DNA of 5,028 nt from Vampirovibrionales bacterium (GTDB taxonomy: Bacteria > Cyanobacteriota > Vampirovibrionia > Vampirovibrionales > JAGQHJ01), in contig JANWKX010000036.1 in NCBI GenBank assembly GCA_025451145.1, positions 1-5,028 on the forward strand, in the 5' to 3' direction. Within the stretch, counting starts at the first letter, position 1; every line of letters begins with the position of its first letter. Shown in pieces: positions 1-5,028 of the stretch. The notes beneath the pieces are model-generated. The model did not search any database, had not been told where the DNA came from, and was given only the letters and a program-made list of their open reading frames with translations. The position numbers and the translations under genes are program-made.

Positions 1-1673
1 GGCGAATGGGCCGGTAAGTAGCTCGCGTAATGCTGATATAACCAAGCTGCCGCTTCCCAGGCCCCATAGATATAGGCCTGTACCTCGGCCGGGGCAATGG
101 GATATCGTGGGTCTTTCAAGGTGCCATCACTGTCCATTAAATGGGTCATGGCCGAGCCGGAATCTTTCCAGCCGATATTTTTCAGTCCCAGTTTGCCGGA
201 AGCGATTTGTCCGGAATCCCGTTGAGCCAAGAATCCGCATAAGGGGTTTTTAGGGTCAGAAATCACATGGGTATCCACCCAATCCAAGGCGCGTTCAAAA
301 TTGGGCCATAGGTCCTGCATGGCCTTCAAATCGCCGGTTCGTTTGAGATATTTTTCAAACAGCATCATAAAAAGTGGCGTCGCGTCCATGGTGCCGTAGT
401 AAGGGCTATGAGGCGATATATCCAGTCGCGTCATCTCGCCATAACGCCTTTCATGAAGGATTTTACCAGGCTCCATTTCTCGAAAAGCATCATAACCATC
501 CCCCTGGAAATAGGAGAGAACATAGAGTGCTTCTCGAGCCGCGTTAGGATAAAACGGTAATATCTGCATGGACGTAATAATGGAGTCTCGTCCAAAGAGC
601 GCCATAAAATTCGGAATCCCGGCGGCTAGGGGAAAATAAGTTTTTTGCCCGCATTGAACCGGAATTGTCAATCGCTTCAAGTCCGTTAAAGCCGTATTAA
701 AAGTTGTTTGTAGAGTTGGTGATGAAAACGAGAGTGTGGGCATGGCCTTGTCCCAATCTTCCTCGCTAAAGGCAGAGAGCGGATAGACTAACTCCGTTGA
801 AAGATTATTGGATTGCATTGCCAACGGAACCTGTATTGTTTGATGGGGCGGCACGGTGACTGAAATTTGGATCACCGGCTTTCCTTCTTTCAGGCCGGAT
901 TGAAGCCGGATATGCTTCGTATCGCTGGTTCGAAGGTGAACAATGGCATTAATCACGTTTTCAGGTTTCGGGGCGGTTTGCGTAGGGTTGGTCGAAAAAG
1001 TGGTCACCACAGCATTGCCCTTTGAAAGCAACGTATTGGCATTGGTGAGGGGGCCTGATTTTTCATCGGCGCCTCTGGCAATGAAAATATCCTCTGCCAA
1101 TGAGCCCACTTCAACCGTAAAGGTCGCCTCATGATTCGATTGGTTTTCAAACGCGAGATCCTGGTATAGGTGATGGGCCTCTAACTGATCGGTCCGTTTG
1201 ATATGTAAATCGGGATGCCCCTCAACCCGGTAGGAAAAGCTGGCACTGGCGTCTAGGACAGCTTTGGAGTCTAATACCAAAGGGCTTCCTTGCGGCCCGT
1301 ATATCATAAAATGATCGATATACCGCATATCGCTCCAGAAGAACCCCTTTGGGTTATTCTCCAGGCCAACCATGGGTTTCACGGAACGATCGGCAAACCC
1401 TTGATCATTCCAAGTCACAAACACATAATCGCCCGGTTGTTTTAGTGTAATCTGGCTGGAAGGCGCTTTCCTCAGGGCCAAAACTTTTTTCAGGATACCC
1501 AGAGGCTCTCTTTGATCCTGCGGTTTCAGCAAGGGCAAGTGCGTTTTAGAAAGCCATGTCTGATAGGCGGCTAATTTTTCATCAACAGTAGCGCCAAAGG
1601 CAACGGATTGTCTCTGATACCGCCGCTTTGTCACATAAGCGCTTGTTAAATTCGGTCTAAGCTGAACGAACAT
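1..1673 (-). CDS. Amylo-alpha-1,6-glucosidase / glycogen debranching enzyme, C-terminus cut by window edge
   Basis: The product is expected to hydrolyse alpha-1,6 branch points of glycogen or related alpha-glucans in the cytoplasm. I read 557 residues on the minus strand with no stop before the left edge; the family is usually around 700 residues, so roughly the last fifth is missing. Residues from about 74 to 285 match the beta-rich N-terminal domain (GDE_N_bis type: GFFWSDMRYIDHF at 110-122). From about 320 the (alpha/alpha)6 glycosidase barrel begins, with FMALFGRDSI (356-365), HERRYGEM (407-414), YYGTMDATPLF (425-435), GWKDSG (501-506) and a late PAEVQAYIYGAW (528-539), all family signatures. 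The Asp in GRDS and in WKDSG are candidate active-site residues by analogy. ATG at 1673 is the first possible start because TGA lies in frame two codons upstream (1677-1679). AGGA touches the ATG, so the ribosome site is poor. Residues 1-73 are an extra leader carrying SVAFGA at 23-28. No signal peptide is seen. Confidence 0.93.
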   Translation of the reverse strand, partial: MFVQLRPNLTSAYVTKRRYQRQSVAFGATVDEKLAAYQTWLSKTHLPLLKPQDQREPLGILKKVLALRKAPSSQITLKQPGDYVFVTWNDQGFADRSVKPMVGLENNPKGFFWSDMRYIDHFMIYGPQGSPLVLDSKAVLDASASFSYRVEGHPDLHIKRTDQLEAHHLYQDLAFENQSNHEATFTVEVGSLAEDIFIARGADEKSGPLTNANTLLSKGNAVVTTFSTNPTQTAPKPENVINAIVHLRTSDTKHIRLQSGLKEGKPVIQISVTVPPHQTIQVPLAMQSNNLSTELVYPLSAFSEEDWDKAMPTLSFSSPTLQTTFNTALTDLKRLTIPVQCGQKTYFPLAAGIPNFMALFGRDSIITSMQILPFYPNAAREALYVLSYFQGDGYDAFREMEPGKILHERRYGEMTRLDISPHSPYYGTMDATPLFMMLFEKYLKRTGDLKAMQDLWPNFERALDWVDTHVISDPKNPLCGFLAQRDSGQIASGKLGLKNIGWKDSGSAMTHLMDSDGTLKDPRYPIAPAEVQAYIYGAWEAAAWLYQHYASYLPAHS

Positions 1674-1725
1674 TCCTCACAACACCCAAGTTAGAACACA
1701 CCCTCTGTATGTCTATTTAAAGCAG

Positions 1726-1755
1726 ATTCTACCCGTTTTGGCAAACGCTTGTATA
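1726..1755 (-). promoter_or_regulatory. Candidate sigma70-type promoter for the debranching enzyme gene
   Basis: On the minus strand TATACA (1755-1750) is followed after 18 bases by TAGAAT (1731-1726). The -10 matches the consensus at five of six positions and the -35 at four of six. It would give a leader of about 45 bases before the ATG at 1673. It lies downstream of the HIT gene's candidate terminator, which fits separate transcription. It was found by eye only and is weak. Confidence 0.32.
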
Positions 1756-1854
1756 GAACCGTAAAGATAAGGCTTTCCTCAAAATGGCAGCAAGCCCATT
1801 CACACTAGGTGTTATTGATATCATTGAGAACCAGGGGGTATGTTCAAGAGGATG

Positions 1855-1882
1855 AAAACAAGGCATCCTATTTCGTGCCCTG
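1855..1882 (-). terminator. Candidate Rho-independent terminator of the HIT gene
   Basis: Read on the minus strand, CAGGGCA (1882-1876) can pair with TGCCTTG (1865-1859) to form a seven-pair stem with one G-U wobble and a 10-base loop. It is followed at once by TTTTC. It begins 27 bases after the HIT stop codon, which is a sensible place for a terminator. The U-tract is short and the stem is modest, so termination may be partial. Confidence 0.4.
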
Positions 1883-1909
1883 GAGAAGGTTTTCAGGTAA
1901 AAGCAGATC

Positions 1910-2467
1910 TTAAAACGGTGTACTGATACCGTTCGACTTGGCAAACTGGCGGAGATAGTCCAGATTATCCGTGACGGGTTTATAAATATCGCTCACTCGA
2001 GTATCAAAATCACTTGGATTAGGGAATCCTGGGAAAATCGGGTTAATGGCATGGCGGATCGTTCCTTTCCGCAACGGGTTAGTACTATCAATAGGGATAA
2101 TGTGAAAATGAAAATGGGGAACCGTTTGTCCTGCAATCGGGCCATCATTGAGAAAAATGGAATATCCAAAGGTTTTCCCTCGATTCTGAGGCAAGCCGTC
2201 CCAAAAGCGTTGGTACAGTTGAAGCAGTTGCATGACTTCGATTTGTTCCTGAGGGGTTAGTTCTTTGAGAAACTGAACGGGGCGCTTTGTCACAATCAAG
2301 GCATGGCCTTCACGACATGGGGCGATATTCATTATAATAGCGGCTTTAGGGGTTTCAAATAGCGTCTTTTCATTGATAACCCCATTTAAAACATCCGTCA
2401 CAAAAGTACCTTGGCCGAACTTTGGTCTAGGTAACACAGGCACTCCATGAGAAATCGCACGAATCAT
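1910..2467 (-). CDS. HIT-family (histidine triad) nucleotide hydrolase/transferase
   Basis: HIT proteins cleave or transfer nucleoside monophosphates from dinucleoside polyphosphates or nucleotide conjugates, via a covalent nucleotidyl-histidine intermediate. The diagnostic segment is FLNDGPIAGQTVPHFHFHII at residues 105-124, containing the triad H118-x-H120-x-H122; the middle His is the family's nucleophile. The segment IAPCREGHALIVTKRP (48-63) is the other conserved strand and loop. The domain seems to start near residue 21, leaving a 20-residue leader containing PKFGQG, and about 60 residues follow the triad, so at 185 residues the protein is longer than minimal HIT proteins of about 110-140. 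I start at ATG 2467 because GAGGG (2479-2475) lies seven bases upstream; an in-frame ATG at 2485 would add six residues (MVEGVL) but has no ribosome site. The substrate cannot be told from sequence. It is divergent from the MFS gene and codirectional with the debranching gene. Confidence 0.92.
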   Translation of the reverse strand: MIRAISHGVPVLPRPKFGQGTFVTDVLNGVINEKTLFETPKAAIIMNIAPCREGHALIVTKRPVQFLKELTPQEQIEVMQLLQLYQRFWDGLPQNRGKTFGYSIFLNDGPIAGQTVPHFHFHIIPIDSTNPLRKGTIRHAINPIFPGFPNPSDFDTRVSDIYKPVTDNLDYLRQFAKSNGISTPF

Positions 2468-2474
2468 CAATACA

Positions 2475-2479
2475 CCCTC
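2475..2479 (-). promoter_or_regulatory. Ribosome binding site deciding the HIT start
   Basis: On the minus strand GAGGG lies seven bases before the ATG at 2467. The longer in-frame start at 2485 would place this site inside the coding region and is preceded by GCTTTATTGGC, which has no Shine-Dalgarno match. This favours the shorter 185-residue protein. Confidence 0.55.
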
Positions 2480-2521
2480 AACCATGCCAATAAAGCTTTT
2501 GCTTTCACCCTTACAAGCATT

Positions 2522-2536
2522 ATTAAAGCATTTAAT
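2522..2536. repeat. 15-bp AT-rich palindrome, candidate operator upstream of HIT gene
   Basis: ATTAAA-GCA-TTTAAT is a perfect inverted repeat with six-base arms around a three-base centre. It is nested inside a second inverted repeat, GCATTA-N10-TAATGC (2517-2538). It lies 55-69 bases upstream of the chosen HIT start. A dimeric repressor site is possible, but AT-rich palindromes also arise by chance in sequence of this composition. Confidence 0.35.
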
Positions 2537-2609
2537 GCAGAATTTCAGCGTTTTTTTGGCTTTAAAATTTACAATTATCTTTACGCGATGACTTACTAGT
2601 CCTTGCTCC

Positions 2610-2634
2610 GCTCACCTTGGCAGGTAACCCGAGC
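2610..2634. other. Potential GC-rich hairpin in the divergent region
   Basis: GCTC-ACCT (2610-2617) can pair with AGGT (2622-2625) around a TGGC loop, and then, past a five-base AACCC bulge, with GAGC (2631-2634). This gives eight pairs in two blocks. It lies upstream of the candidate MFS promoter, so it would be in a transcript only if transcription starts further upstream on the plus strand or in a long HIT leader on the minus strand. No known RNA family was recognised. Confidence 0.25.
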
Positions 2635-2676
2635 TGAAAAAGAGGAGAATCATTTTAACGCCATCATATGGTTTAA

Positions 2677-2705
2677 TTGGATTTTGGCGCTAAGGCGCTT
2701 ATAGT
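2677..2705 (+). promoter_or_regulatory. Candidate sigma70-type promoter for the MFS transporter
   Basis: TTGGAT (2677-2682), a 17-base spacer and TATAGT (2700-2705) form a reasonable promoter. The -10 matches at five of six positions and the spacing is ideal, but the -35 matches only at TTG. Transcription would start near 2712, giving an MFS leader of about 42 bases. The spacer contains a short direct repeat, GGCGCT, twice within 14 bases. Confidence 0.42.
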
Positions 2706-2753
2706 AATAGGAACGGCGTCTTTTATCAATGAGATTAGGATTGTGTTCTTACG

Positions 2754-4061
2754 ATGGCCCTCCCTCAGCCAAGCTCCCATCACCGTTCTCAACTCCCTAT
2801 TTTTAGGGCACTCCAGCATCGTAATTACCGGTTGTTCTTTTTTGGGCAATGTATTTCCCTTATTGGTACCTGGATGCAGCAAATTGCCATAAGCTGGTTG
2901 GTTTACCGGATGACGCATTCCGCTTTTATTCTGGGTTTTGTCGGGTTTGCAAGCCAAATTCCAGCCTTTTTACTGACACCCTTTGCAGGTGTCATCGCCG
3001 ATAGAATGAATCGCCATAAGCTCGTCATTCTGACTCAGACCTTGGCCATGATACAAGCGTTTATATTGGCCTTTTTGACCTTGGGAGGCACCATACAGGT
3101 TTGGCAAATTATCGGATTGGGTGTTTTTATGGGGATGATTAATGCCCAGGATATGCCGTCTCGCCAAGCCTTTATGGTCGATATGGTTGAGAATAAGGGA
3201 GATTTAGCCAATGCCATCGCGTTAAATTCTTCCATTGTGAATGTGGCCCGGCTCATTGGTCCGTCTATTGCAGGTCTTTTAATTGCTGCCGTTGGAGAAG
3301 GCTATTGTTTTCTGATTAATGCCATTAGCTATATCGCCGTCATCATTGCTTTACTCATGATGCAAATTAAGCCCAAGCACGCTGCTATTTCTCAAGCCAA
3401 AATCCTAACCCACCTCAAGGAAGGCTTACAGTATGCGTTTGGGTTTTCACCCATTCGGGCCATTATTCTGTTGCTTGCCTTGGTCAGCCTGGTTGGGATG
3501 CCCTATACCATTTTAATGCCTGTTTTTGTCACGAAGACGCTTCATGGGTCCGCGCAAACATTGGGATTTTTAATGGGTGCTGTGGGGATTGGCGCTTTAA
3601 CGGGAGCCATGTATCTAGCAAACCGTAAAGCCGTTCTAGGGCTAGGCAAATGGATTGCCATATCGTCTATTGTCTTTGGATGTGGGCTTGTGGCATTTTC
3701 CTTTTCCAAGACCCTTTGGATATGTCTCCTTATCTTGATGGTAATGGGGTTTGGGATGATGGTTCAAATGGCTTCTTCCAATACCGTGCTTCAAACCGTG
3801 GTCGACGAAGATAAACGAGGGCGAGTGATGAGTCTGTATGCCATGGCGTTTATGGGGATGGCCCCATTTGGATGCTTAATGGCCGGTGCAGTGGCCAATC
3901 GAATTGGCGTACCCTATACCATATTGCTCAGCGGTGTGATTTGTTTAGCTGGCGCATTTTTATTCACCAGGAAGTTACCTGCTCTGCGAGAGGAGGTTCG
4001 CCCAATCTATGTGGAAAAAGGCATTCTGATTGAGACGCCTTTAGGCTTTCAAACAGAGTAG
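2754..4061 (+). CDS. MFS transporter, MFS_3 / EntS-like exporter family
   Basis: This 435-residue inner-membrane protein is predicted to have 12 helices and to act as a proton-coupled exporter; the substrate cannot be deduced. The start is typical of the EntS-like MFS_3 group: RALQHRNYRLFFFGQCISLI (18-37), then GTWMQQIAISWLVY. The loop between helices 2 and 3 carries MFS motif A, GVIADRMNRHK (79-89). NSSIVNVARLIGPSIAGLL (158-176) is the conserved helix 5 region. A long cytoplasmic loop lies around 205-230, and DEDKRGRVMSLYAMAFMGMA (351-370) is the second-half counterpart. The tail after about 405 is hydrophilic. ATG 2754 is the first start after an in-frame TAG at 2736-2738, and the next in-frame Met is at residue 41 inside helix 1. 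The only ribosome-site candidate, AGGA (2737-2740), lies 13 bases away, which is long. Relatives include the enterobactin exporter EntS, but no siderophore genes are nearby. Confidence 0.93.
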   Translation: MALPQPSSHHRSQLPIFRALQHRNYRLFFFGQCISLIGTWMQQIAISWLVYRMTHSAFILGFVGFASQIPAFLLTPFAGVIADRMNRHKLVILTQTLAMIQAFILAFLTLGGTIQVWQIIGLGVFMGMINAQDMPSRQAFMVDMVENKGDLANAIALNSSIVNVARLIGPSIAGLLIAAVGEGYCFLINAISYIAVIIALLMMQIKPKHAAISQAKILTHLKEGLQYAFGFSPIRAIILLLALVSLVGMPYTILMPVFVTKTLHGSAQTLGFLMGAVGIGALTGAMYLANRKAVLGLGKWIAISSIVFGCGLVAFSFSKTLWICLLILMVMGFGMMVQMASSNTVLQTVVDEDKRGRVMSLYAMAFMGMAPFGCLMAGAVANRIGVPYTILLSGVICLAGAFLFTRKLPALREEVRPIYVEKGILIETPLGFQTE

Positions 4062-4105
4062 CAATAGATTTTACGACTTATTACGGCTCATTCACACCGA
4101 CTCGC
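4062..4105. other. Short convergent intergenic gap
   Basis: Only 44 bases separate the MFS stop from the stop of the opposing gene. I see no stem-loop followed by a T-run in either direction. Transcription from either side may therefore read into the other gene, or termination may be Rho-dependent. Confidence 0.55.
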
Positions 4106-4921
4106 CTAATCATCTGGAATCACAATTACCGAGTATTGAGAAGTAGATTGTTTCAAATCTTTCCAATTCGGAAAATCGTTTTTACGGGATGGATGACAAT
4201 CAAAATGATTGGCCGGTAACGGAATCTGTTGTTCAAGCATAAATGCGGTAATATCCGATTCGGACATGTCCGAATTTAATGCCTCATAAGGGATACCTTG
4301 AAACTTTCGGCTTATGGAGCCGTTAAATGTTTTCTGTAAAGAATGTAACCATTCTTCCAACCCTGTATATGCCATGGAAGCGTAAAGCATTCTTAAGCGT
4401 TCAGGGTTATATTTTTTTAACTTATCTTTGAAGGAAAAGGCTATCAGTATTATGGTGCGGCTCCGGGTTTCATTAATAATGTGTTTGTCTTTGAGTTTAA
4501 TTAATTGCTGTGTAATATCGGCCAAGGTATCGTTTTTGCGAACAAGCACTGGGCATACCAAAAGCGTGATCCCAGCATCAGAAGCGATATCTGTGGAATA
4601 AAAAAGTTTAGCAGCCTCTTCAAATTTACCCGCTTTAATATGATTAATCCCCTCATTAATATCATTTAACAGGTCATTCCTCATTTCAGGCGTGATAATA
4701 ATATAGCTATCTGGGGAGTATTGTGGCGTTAAATACCTCAAGGCAGTAGGCCAATTAGAACGTTCCGCTTCTTGAAAGTGATTGCCATTAACACCTTTAA
4801 AGCATATGTGATGAGCAGGTTTCATCTTTTGCTCAGTAGGTTTAGGCAATGCTCCAATCGTTTTTTTTGAAGCATATTGGCGATATGAGGTTTGAAAATT
4901 CATTCGTGAAACTGGATGCAT
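4106..4921 (-). CDS. Unrecognised protein of 271 residues with a basic N-terminal leader and TPR-like helical hairpin
   Basis: I do not recognise this family. There is no signal peptide and no membrane helix, so it should be soluble. Residues 1-36 are polar, basic and probably disordered, ending in HHICFKG (37-43), after which a mixed fold begins. DLLNDINEGINHIKAGKFEE (83-102), continuing into AAKLFYSTD, looks like one TPR-type helical pair. Two beta-like strands follow (ITLLVCPVLV 118-127; TIILIAFSF 156-164), then helices around 173-200 (PERLRMLYASMAYTGLEEWL) and an acidic end, SVIVIPDD. The composition is natural and the frame is uninterrupted for 816 bases, so I take it as a real gene. The start is uncertain: ATG 4921 and the in-frame ATG 4903 (MNFQTSYRQY) both lack a clear ribosome site. 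It is more AT-rich by eye than the debranching gene. An A8 run sits at codons 18-21. Confidence 0.8.
   Translation of the reverse strand: MHPVSRMNFQTSYRQYASKKTIGALPKPTEQKMKPAHHICFKGVNGNHFQEAERSNWPTALRYLTPQYSPDSYIIITPEMRNDLLNDINEGINHIKAGKFEEAAKLFYSTDIASDAGITLLVCPVLVRKNDTLADITQQLIKLKDKHIINETRSRTIILIAFSFKDKLKKYNPERLRMLYASMAYTGLEEWLHSLQKTFNGSISRKFQGIPYEALNSDMSESDITAFMLEQQIPLPANHFDCHPSRKNDFPNWKDLKQSTSQYSVIVIPDD
4861..4868. repeat. Eight-base A/T homopolymer inside the unknown gene
   Basis: Eight T on the plus strand read as eight A in the coding strand, spanning the codons for Ser18, Lys19, Lys20 and Thr21 near the start of the 271-residue protein. Runs of this length can cause polymerase or ribosome slippage and are also prone to sequencing error. 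The frame is intact here. Confidence 0.7.
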
Positions 4922-4964
4922 TGTCGTTCTATAGCCTTGAACTTTCTAAACCATTAGCTTATAT

Positions 4965-4977
4965 CCGTTATTAACGG
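4965..4977. repeat. Perfect 13-bp inverted repeat upstream of the unknown gene, candidate operator
   Basis: CCGTTA-T-TAACGG has perfect six-base arms around one central base and lies 44-56 bases before the ATG at 4921. On the minus strand it sits exactly between TTGAGC (4984-4979) and TATAAG (4963-4958), a possible promoter pair whose 15-base spacer is shorter than ideal. A bound dimeric regulator there would block the promoter. The repeat is certain; its role is inference. Confidence 0.4.
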
Positions 4978-5028
4978 GGCTCAATATTTCCAGTTGTCAA
5001 GCCTGCCGCTTTTTTTTACATCCCTTCA

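Larger units (their letters stand above)
1674..1909. other. Intergenic region between HIT gene and debranching enzyme gene
   Basis: These 236 bases separate two genes read on the minus strand. Besides the candidate terminator (1855-1882) and candidate promoter (1726-1755), I see no convincing gene. A 71-codon open frame crosses the region but runs into the HIT gene in another frame, has a Cys/Phe/Arg-rich composition typical of chance translation, and resembles no family I know. Confidence 0.6.
2468..2753. other. Divergent intergenic region between HIT and MFS genes
   Basis: These 286 bases must hold the promoters of two divergent genes. The HIT-proximal half is AT-rich, with the palindrome at 2522-2536 and a possible minus-strand -10 GATAAT (2579-2574) lacking a good -35. 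The middle holds the GC-rich hairpin at 2610-2634, followed by the purine run AGAGGAG (2641-2647), a strong Shine-Dalgarno-like string with no usable start codon at the right distance. The MFS-proximal part holds the promoter candidate at 2677-2705. I recognised no riboswitch class or tRNA. Confidence 0.6.

Noticed and set aside
943..1134. 63-codon plus-strand open frame
   Set aside because: It lies wholly inside the debranching enzyme gene on the opposite strand and resembles no family; it is a coding shadow.
1729..1944. 71-codon minus-strand open frame between the HIT and debranching genes
   Set aside because: It overlaps the end of the HIT gene out of frame, has chance-like composition rich in Cys, Phe and Arg, covers the candidate terminator and shows no recognisable motif.
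2051..2260. 69-codon plus-strand open frame
   Set aside because: It is antisense to the HIT gene, including the histidine triad region, and has no family resemblance.
2668..2676. Two-codon frame ATG GTT TAA downstream of AGAGGAG
   Set aside because: The distance of about 20 bases from the Shine-Dalgarno-like run is too long for normal initiation, and such tiny frames are common by chance.
2677..2892. 71-codon plus-strand frame starting with TTG ahead of the MFS gene
   Set aside because: Most of it overlaps the MFS coding region in another frame, and its first bases are the candidate -35 box. The hydrophobic look comes from the shifted transporter sequence.
2673..2957. 94-codon minus-strand open frame
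   Set aside because: It is antisense to the MFS start and its upstream region, and its composition follows from the opposite strand.
2970..3256. Minus-strand open frames of 65 and 73 codons
   Set aside because: Both are antisense shadows of the MFS transporter.
4995..5017. Minus-strand A8 tract followed by TTGACA (5000-4995) as a strong promoter with an UP-like element
   Set aside because: At 16-18 bases beyond the perfect -35 there is no acceptable -10 (CCCGTT, CCGTTA, CGTTAA). The best match, GTTAAT, needs 19 bases. On the plus strand the T-run has no preceding stem, so it is not a terminator either.
1..5028. CRISPR array, tRNA/rRNA genes, insertion sequence or integrase
   Set aside because: I saw no regularly spaced repeats, no tRNA-like cloverleaf, no transposase or integrase motifs and no long terminal inverted repeats.

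Overview
The window looks like ordinary bacterial chromosome: moderate GC, four protein-coding genes, short gaps, and no RNA gene, CRISPR array or mobile element that I could support. The lineage is not fixed by the sequence. The GDE_N_bis-type debranching enzyme, and two N-termini carrying a 'hydrophobic-x-F-[G/K]-[A/G]' segment, remind me of Vampirovibrionia (Melainabacteria, the non-photosynthetic relatives of cyanobacteria). That placement is inference from memory and should be tested.

Layout. From the left edge to 1673 (minus strand) lies the first 557 residues of an amylo-alpha-1,6-glucosidase / glycogen debranching enzyme; its C-terminal end is outside the window. A 236-base gap (1674-1909) holds a candidate terminator for the next gene and a weak candidate promoter for the debranching enzyme. 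From 1910 to 2467 (minus) is a HIT-family nucleotide hydrolase/transferase. A 286-base divergent intergenic region (2468-2753) contains a 15-bp AT-rich palindrome, a GC-rich hairpin and a candidate sigma70-type promoter. From 2754 to 4061 (plus) is a 12-helix MFS transporter of the EntS-like MFS_3 type. It converges, with only 44 bases between stops, on an unrecognised 271-residue protein at 4106-4921 (minus). Upstream of that gene, up to the right edge, is a perfect 13-bp inverted repeat.

The genes do not form an obvious pathway: glycogen/alpha-glucan breakdown, nucleotide hydrolysis, small-molecule export and an unknown. The HIT and debranching genes run in the same direction, but a 236-base gap with its own signals separates them, so separate transcription is more likely than one operon. 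The most intriguing signal is a possible shared N-terminal tag: the debranching enzyme and the unknown protein both begin with a basic, polar leader ending in a short F-[G/K]-[A/G] segment placed before the recognisable or ordered part of the protein. The HIT protein has a weaker version.
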